Assembly: GCA_030765045.1 (NCBI GenBank)
Contig: CM060965.1
Location: forward strand, 150,983,374-151,047,373
Source of the DNA: Tenodera sinensis
Lineage: Eukaryota; Arthropoda; Insecta; Mantodea; Mantidae
DNA: 64,000 nt
Direction: 5' to 3'
The translations under genes were made by a program, and so were the position numbers. Below are positions 58,870 through 64,000 of this stretch, piece by piece. The first letter of the stretch is position 1. Each line of letters begins with the position of its first letter. The notes below the pieces were generated by a model that did not search any database, was not told the DNA's origin, and worked only from the letters and a program-made list of their open reading frames with translations.

Positions 58870-59630
58870 AATCCTTATTCGTTTATAAAACAAAAACAAG
58901 TTTTGCTTTTGTTTACTCCTCGAAGTGGTTGGCAACATATGGCAGCAGCTTATGTTTGGTTAGAAATCTGATATTTTTAAAAGCCAAATAACTTATATTA
59001 TTTAAGAAAAGTGTTGCTAACACTAACGTGATGAGACTGGTCTCAAGGCTGCAATCTAATTAGATGGTGGTTATAAAGCCGATACACTGTTTTAAAAAGA
59101 AATATTTCACGTAGGCACTAATCTAGCAACAAACAATATTTGCATGGCCTACTCCGTCGGTCCATATGTGCAAGTGTAGGCGACTTTTGATAGGCGTGTG
59201 TCATGTAGAAACAGTTGAATCCCTTCTTGGCACTCAGCTAAGCGATTATCCGTGTTCGTGTACCTTACTGACCTTAAAGAGTCTGTATCGATCAGAGTTT
59301 CCTACATTTGAAATACGACGTGTCTGAAGGGTGTTCAGGAATATGTAGGTCGGCTTCTTAGACTTAATGCCAAATCCTTCTGATGCGCTCCATTGGTTTC
59401 CTTTAATCTGGCAGTTCAGACCTTCATCGTGTGAGCCAGAGCAGAATTTTTGTAATAAGACGAGCGCCTTTAAATCTTCAATCCTTTTTATTCCTTTGTT
59501 TCGTTTGATATTTTAGTTCACTGAGAACTGATAAAAAACTAAAGATAAACAGGTATTTAAAATAGTTTATGAATGCTGATAGAGTCAAGAATAGATAAAG
59601 AAAAGTGTGCAGGAGAAATGTTTATGGATA
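58870..59630. other. No recognised feature
   Basis: AT-rich spacer between the LINE and the second hAT copy. Confidence 0.4.
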
Positions 59631-59726
59631 CCAATAATTAGGGCTCGGAAGTTCATGCCCTAAAAACACTGAAATATGCATGCAAATATGCTCTTAAAAA
59701 CTTGAAAATATGCCAAGAAATATGCA

Positions 59727-60005
59727 CTATTGAATTAAACAAGTGCCCCTTTGCAGTAGACAAGGCGAGTTAGTATAAATAATAAAGTTACCATATTCCT
59801 TACAGGTTGAAACAGAAGTGGTCCCGCTGCTAGTATTAACTGCTATATTGCAGTTCACAACCAACACTTTGCACAAATTTTCAACTGTAAAACATCGTAT
59901 GTTGTCTCGCAAAACACTTTTGTAACGTGAAAAACTTCTCTCCACATCACAAGATGTTATCGGGGCATATTTAAACGATGTTAACTGCTTCACAGAGAGA
60001 GTCAA
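59727..60005 (-). pseudogene. hAT dimerisation domain remnant (copy 2)
   Basis: Contains FKYAPITSCDVERSFSRYK and FTVENL, the hAT C-terminal signature. It lies in a separate frame from the core, with disruptions between 60005 and 60260. Confidence 0.8.
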
Positions 60006-60258
60006 GTCTCTTGGCGTGACAGATAGTTTTCTTTCGAGGATGTCTCAAATATCGCACATCTGTTTATAACCAGAATTTTTTGAAATTACATAATTCACTT
60101 TCTCTTTTACTTTTTGTCCTATACTACCAGAGACCGAACTTAGATCAAAACAATACATTGTTTTTTCAAAGAGAGTAAGTGATTCATGCGAAGGAGATAC
60201 TGCAGCTTCCAATGCCGTTATAGCTGTTGGTAAGAAAGCAAAATGGGCAGATATGAAA

Positions 60259-60909
60259 CTAAGATCCTCTTTTAACCCAGTGCCTGACAGAATGTTTTGC
60301 AGTTTCTATTGATGAAGCATCGTTCGAGTCCAATGAATTAGCAACCTCTCCCACTATTTCTATGTGCTCAGCATAATATAAAACTGCACCGACCCATGTT
60401 CCCCATCGAGTTAACACCGGTGTAGGAGGAAGTCGGATATTAGGTGCTGTTGATCTAAACAACTTAACTCTTTTAGGAGATTTAGCAAAAATTCTCTTTG
60501 TACAGGATACAAATCTATCTATCAATGGGAAACAATCGCGTATTGTCTCAGAAATGCGATGAAGAGCGTGTGTCAAACAAGTTATATGAATTATGTTAGG
60601 AAAAATACCTTTCAGAGTTTGTCCTGGTTTTACCATATAACGACCTGCATCAGTAACAAATAAAAGTAACCGGTCGTATTTGATTCCACATGGCCATAGT
60701 AATTTCAAAGGGTCCATCACAACCTGGGTTACAGGTACATTGTCAGTGGCCGACAATTCGCACACATTAAGAAGATAAGGTGTAGTCTTTTGTTCATTAT
60801 TTAAAGCACCCACGATTATATTAGCAATAGAACGGCGCTCAGAATCAGGGGTTTCATCAACAGACAACCGCACAAACAGATCCGCTAATTCATTTTGTAT
60901 AGTTGACAA
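60259..60909 (-). pseudogene. hAT transposase core (copy 2), longest surviving frame
   Basis: 216 codons with RLSVDETPDSERRS (first catalytic region), a CGIKYDRLLLFVTDAGRYM block, HITCLTHALHRISETI, and TRWGTWVGAVLYYAEH near the end. The pattern follows CGGBP1-like hAT transposases. A frameshift near 60300 ends it before the C-terminal domain. The plus-strand 115-codon frame at 61338-61685 is a shadow of this element. Confidence 0.82.
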
Positions 60910-61109
60910 TACGTTATTGTAACAATGTCCGACCTAAGTCTTGCGCAGTGCACTTTCTTCAGGCACATGTTATCGAGTGTACTCGGCAAGAAAGTTTTTA
61001 ATTTTTTAAATGTCGGATTATTAATTTTGAACAAGGGAATATCAGCAGCCAAAAATGCTTGGCACAAGTCATAGGAAAATTCAGTAATCCTACTTACTAA
61101 ACACTCCAC
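60885..61109 (-). pseudogene. hAT N-terminal region remnant (copy 2)
   Basis: ITEFSYDLCQAFLAADIPLF, KINNPTFKKL and LPSTLDNMCLKK correspond to the segment between BED finger and core in CGGBP1-like hAT proteins (usual text: IPL.K..NP....L...P....LRK). It overlaps the core frame by 25 bp in another phase. BED-finger remnants may lie further upstream to about 61370. Confidence 0.7.
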
Positions 61110-61894
61110 TAGCTGTTTTTGAACAGGTTCTCTGTTTGCTAGTTTTCTAATTAAATTCTCCTTATGTTTTGCTGTGTTATGTGCTGAAGTATTTGAAGTC
61201 TTTTCTCACTCCCTACATTTTTCTCACATGCTCCACAATACAGTACCCTATTATCTGTAGATATTAAATCACTCGAAAAGTCTTTCTGTAAACTACATAA
61301 TTAATCTAGAACTCAAAGTTGGTTTTATTTTTGGCATTTGAAGAGCTCTTTAACATTTTATACACCTAATTTAATTTGGTGGGAACCAATTCACAACACT
61401 GTTACGTTTGAAGATCATGCCCTCAGCTATTGGAGGTCAGGCAAGCGTTGCGATATTCGTGCTGCTCAAAACGTTGACCTGCACTTTATCTTTGTTAATA
61501 TAAACCTCTCAGATAACGCACTGATTATTCTCTACGCACAAACGTATAATGAAGGGATGGAAACAGGAGGTTCACTGCATGACAACATGACTCACCTCGC
61601 GAGTTGCATCAACATGTGCAATACTACCAATGTGAAAAGTATTATACACATGGAAAAAATAATAAAAACCCATAGAAATCATTAAAATGTGCAATATAGG
61701 GGCTATAATACTGAAATATTATGCATTTATCAAAATAAATAAAATATGCAGTTATATGCACCATAAAATTATGTCCAAATAACTGAAAATTCCATAATTC
61801 GTGCACATAATGTAAAAGCATACATTTTTAACCCCTGTAAAAAAAACATGCAAATGCATGAACTTCCTAGCCCTACTAATAATGGAGTTTGATA

Positions 61895-62660
61895 AGTTTG
61901 CGCAGTCTCACCATTACTTGTTACTACATAAGAAAATGGTAAAATGTTTTAGATGAAAATTTTATGATAGACGAAATAAAAGTAACTGTATATTACTTGC
62001 GGATGACCAAGTTATAATAGCCTCTTCAGAAAATCAATTTCAAAAGACAAGTCGCGAATTTTGCAAAATTGTAAAATAATACAACTTAAACATATGAGGT
62101 CAGAAAACAAAATTTATGGCTCTTCTTGAACCTTATCACAAGATAACAAAATATTTAATTGGAACAGAAATAACTGAGCAAGTGAGCTGTTTTAAATATT
62201 TGGGAAGTATGATCACATACAGGCATAACCTGGAAATAGAAAGGAAATTAGAAAAAATCAACATATGTGTGATGCAATTAATTAATGTTTAAGAAATAAA
62301 ACAACTCGGGAAGCAAAATTAAAATTTTATAAAAGAATCTTAGTAGCAACGTTGATTTACTGATCAGAAGCATGGTCTTTGTGAAATTAGAGGAGAGAAA
62401 AATACAGACAGCCGAAATGCGACTTCTCAAAACAGTTGTAGGAGTAACGTTAAGAGACCAAAAGATGAGTGAAGATATTGGGCACGAATTAAACACTCTC
62501 AAACCAAATGATAAAATGAAGGAAAATTAATACAATTGGTTTCAAAATGTAACAAGAATGAACGAAGATGCATTTCCAAAAGAAGCTGTTAAATTATATA
62601 CCTTTAGGTGATAGAAATATTGGAAGACCTGGAGAAATCATCTGCCATATTTTCACTAGG
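61895..62660 (+). pseudogene. LINE reverse-transcriptase relic
   Basis: Plus-strand pieces: LLADDQVIIASSENQFQ (catalytic ADD), a CFKYLGSMI segment, KFYKRILVATLIY and SEAW, AEMRLLKTV-like text, then GDRNIGRPGE near 62610-62640. The order is that of a LINE RT through its C-terminal region. Many stops. It begins beside the hAT insertion. Confidence 0.7.
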
Positions 62661-62664
62661 GAAC

Positions 62665-63245
62665 GGAACGGGACAATAGGTCCACACCATGAAGTTCATG
62701 ATTATATATGTTGATAGACTTAGGTCTGTTCCATACAACTTTGTCTCCTATCTCTTACCCGTCACGTGACTATTCAGCTTCTTGGAATAGCTTGCTGGAC
62801 AATGCTAAATACTTCCTTATTTACAGTTTGATTGTTTATCGTAATGTATTCGAAGGAAATAGTTCGTTATTTAACATGATCATTTATCTTAATTTATTCG
62901 AAGATAATTGTCGTGTTTACATTATAACAACGTGTAATTAATAGTATATGATGTGACGAGAGCATAATGGCAGCAATTAAGGTGCGAGTAATTTATGAAA
63001 TGAGCAATAGTGGGTTTCATAATGTTCATAAAGCATCTTCATTGCCATTGTACTCAAGTTTCATGCGACAATAAATGCTCGGCCATGAGTCAAGTTTTTA
63101 AGTGCATGTGCTATAACCTTTAAAAATTATATTTTCAAAAACGAGAGAACAAAATGAATTTGTTAAAATGTTATTTACAATATAACACCAATTATTAAAT
63201 AAGCAGTAGCTTTCATCAAAGTTCTAAGGCTTTCACGGCCGGTGT
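62665..63245. other. No recognised feature
   Basis: AT-rich, no supported gene. Confidence 0.4.
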
Positions 63246-63253
63246 CAATACTA

Positions 63254-63489
63254 GATGCAGTATTAACCGGGCTTGTGGGCCGTGGTCTATTGGGTTCCTT
63301 CTTCTTCCCAAACGTTTCGTCTGCGACTACGGCAGACATCTTCAGTGGCGGCGAGGTCGAAGTTTCCTAGTGGAGATCTCAGCACCGACTGCGCTGGACA
63401 CCACCTCCAGCTGTAGTCGCAGACGAAACGTTTGGGAAGAAGAAGGAACCCAATAGACCACGGCCCACAAGCCCGGTTAATATTGCATC
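63254..63489. repeat. 77-bp near-perfect inverted repeat
   Basis: Arms 63254-63330 and 63413-63489 are reverse complements at 76 of 77 positions, with an 82-nt spacer. The arms contain AACGTTTCGTCTGCGACTAC / GTAGTCGCAGACGAAACGTT. On the minus strand, CTGAAGA at the edge of the left arm plus GTCTGC..GCAGAC and GAAAC resembles a hammerhead ribozyme core, as reported for Penelope-like element repeats. The Penelope link is tentative. Confidence 0.85.
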
Positions 63490-63494
63490 AAGCA

Positions 63495-64000
63495 GTAGCT
63501 TTATTTAATATACGAAACAGATATGTTTGCTTTCAGCTACATGGGAATGCATAAATTCACTGCTACATGTGGATGTTTTGATTGATGGTTAGCACTGTCG
63601 TTATGAACAAGTGCTTCTTTGAATGGTGGAAAGTAGTATCGTTTATGAAAATGTGGATAGAAAGTCGCCCATTACAGTGACCTATCAGGATGACGAAAGT
63701 ACGTGAATCTATAATGACTGCTTTTATATTGCCTTTATCGCTTATTCTTCTATTGCACACAGCTTATTTGACATAATTCGACGGCGTACATTGGCACTCA
63801 TGGGAAATGGGTGGGAAACGCAAAGCAGAGATGTAAATATCGGCAGGGCAAAGTAATAAGTAAAGCCACACTTTCTTAAGTCATCTTACCGTGCGTTCTA
63901 TTCGGTACTGATAGCTTGCGAATACACTCACAGATAACTGAGACAACCAAACATAATGCTGTGCTGAGCATGTTGACTTTGGTTATAAGTAGGCTTAGTA
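63495..64000. other. No recognised feature
   Basis: A 65-codon minus-strand frame at 63563-63760 has no support. Nothing else was seen. Confidence 0.4.

Larger units (their letters stand above)
59639..61875 (-). mobile_element. hAT element, copy 2
   Basis: Terminal inverted repeats TAGGGCTCGGAAGTTCATGC and (reverse complement of the right end) TAGGGCTAGGAAGTTCATGC, 19 of 20 identical. Flanking 8-bp duplications CCAATAAT (59631-59638) and CTAATAAT (61876-61883) match at 7 of 8. Length 2237 bp. ATATGC words crowd both ends. Better preserved than copy 1 at 22853. Confidence 0.94.

Noticed and set aside
61338..61685. 115-codon plus-strand gene
   Set aside because: It lies within the hAT element on the strand opposite to the transposase and has no recognisable domain.

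Overview
This is an AT-rich eukaryotic window of nuclear DNA from an arthropod, most likely an insect. The evidence is spliceosomal introns, TATA/initiator promoters, tRNA-derived SINEs, Jockey-type LINEs, hAT, Tc1/mariner-like and TTAA-flanked DNA elements, TAGGTT-rich tracts resembling the insect telomere unit, and very long (AAT)n microsatellites. The repeat mix would suit a large-genome hemimetabolous insect such as a cockroach or termite; this is an inference from style, not from a search. No bacterial operon, CRISPR array or canonical cellular tRNA gene was seen.

Host genes lie only at the left end. At 887-1423 (+) a TATA-driven, apparently intronless gene encodes a 178-residue protein with a BED-like zinc finger; a GGTCACC minisatellite lies just upstream. 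Convergent to it, at 3383-2078 (-), I assembled a compact three-exon gene of 201 codons. It has a TATA box, initiator and CCAAT box, two consensus introns in compatible phase, a PxDLS motif (the CtBP-binding type) and CxC/CxxC cysteines. I recognise no family, and this gene is the main candidate for something undescribed.

The rest (about 3.6-64 kb) is transposon sediment. 4-8 kb: a dispersed ~1 kb family with an internal GT array (here called family A), a local duplication and a G-quadruplex run. 9-12 kb: LTR-type promoter modules and SINEs. 16-22 kb: family A, a 780-bp element with long terminal inverted repeats, and an old hAT relic. 22.5-25.3 kb: a 2.2-kb hAT element inserted inside an (AAT)n array. 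28-32 kb: a hairpin, tRNA-Ile-like SINEs, a LINE RNase H relic, a 52-bp micro-insertion and a SINE with perfect target duplications. 34-38 kb: a hAT relic and several LTR pieces. 39.5-40 kb: (AAT)n facing (ATT)n. 41-49 kb: family A, a TTAA-flanked MITE, SINEs, a second micro-insertion and LINE relics. 51-53 kb: a DDE transposase relic and an LTR with a five-unit heat-shock element. 54.6-58.9 kb: a nearly full-length but frameshifted Jockey-type LINE. 59.6-61.9 kb: a second hAT copy. 61.9-63.5 kb: another LINE relic and a 77-bp near-perfect inverted repeat.

No set of genes here forms a pathway. The recurring theme is insertion of elements into one another and into AAT-rich microsatellites. All transposon reading frames seen are broken, so mobility would need proteins made elsewhere.
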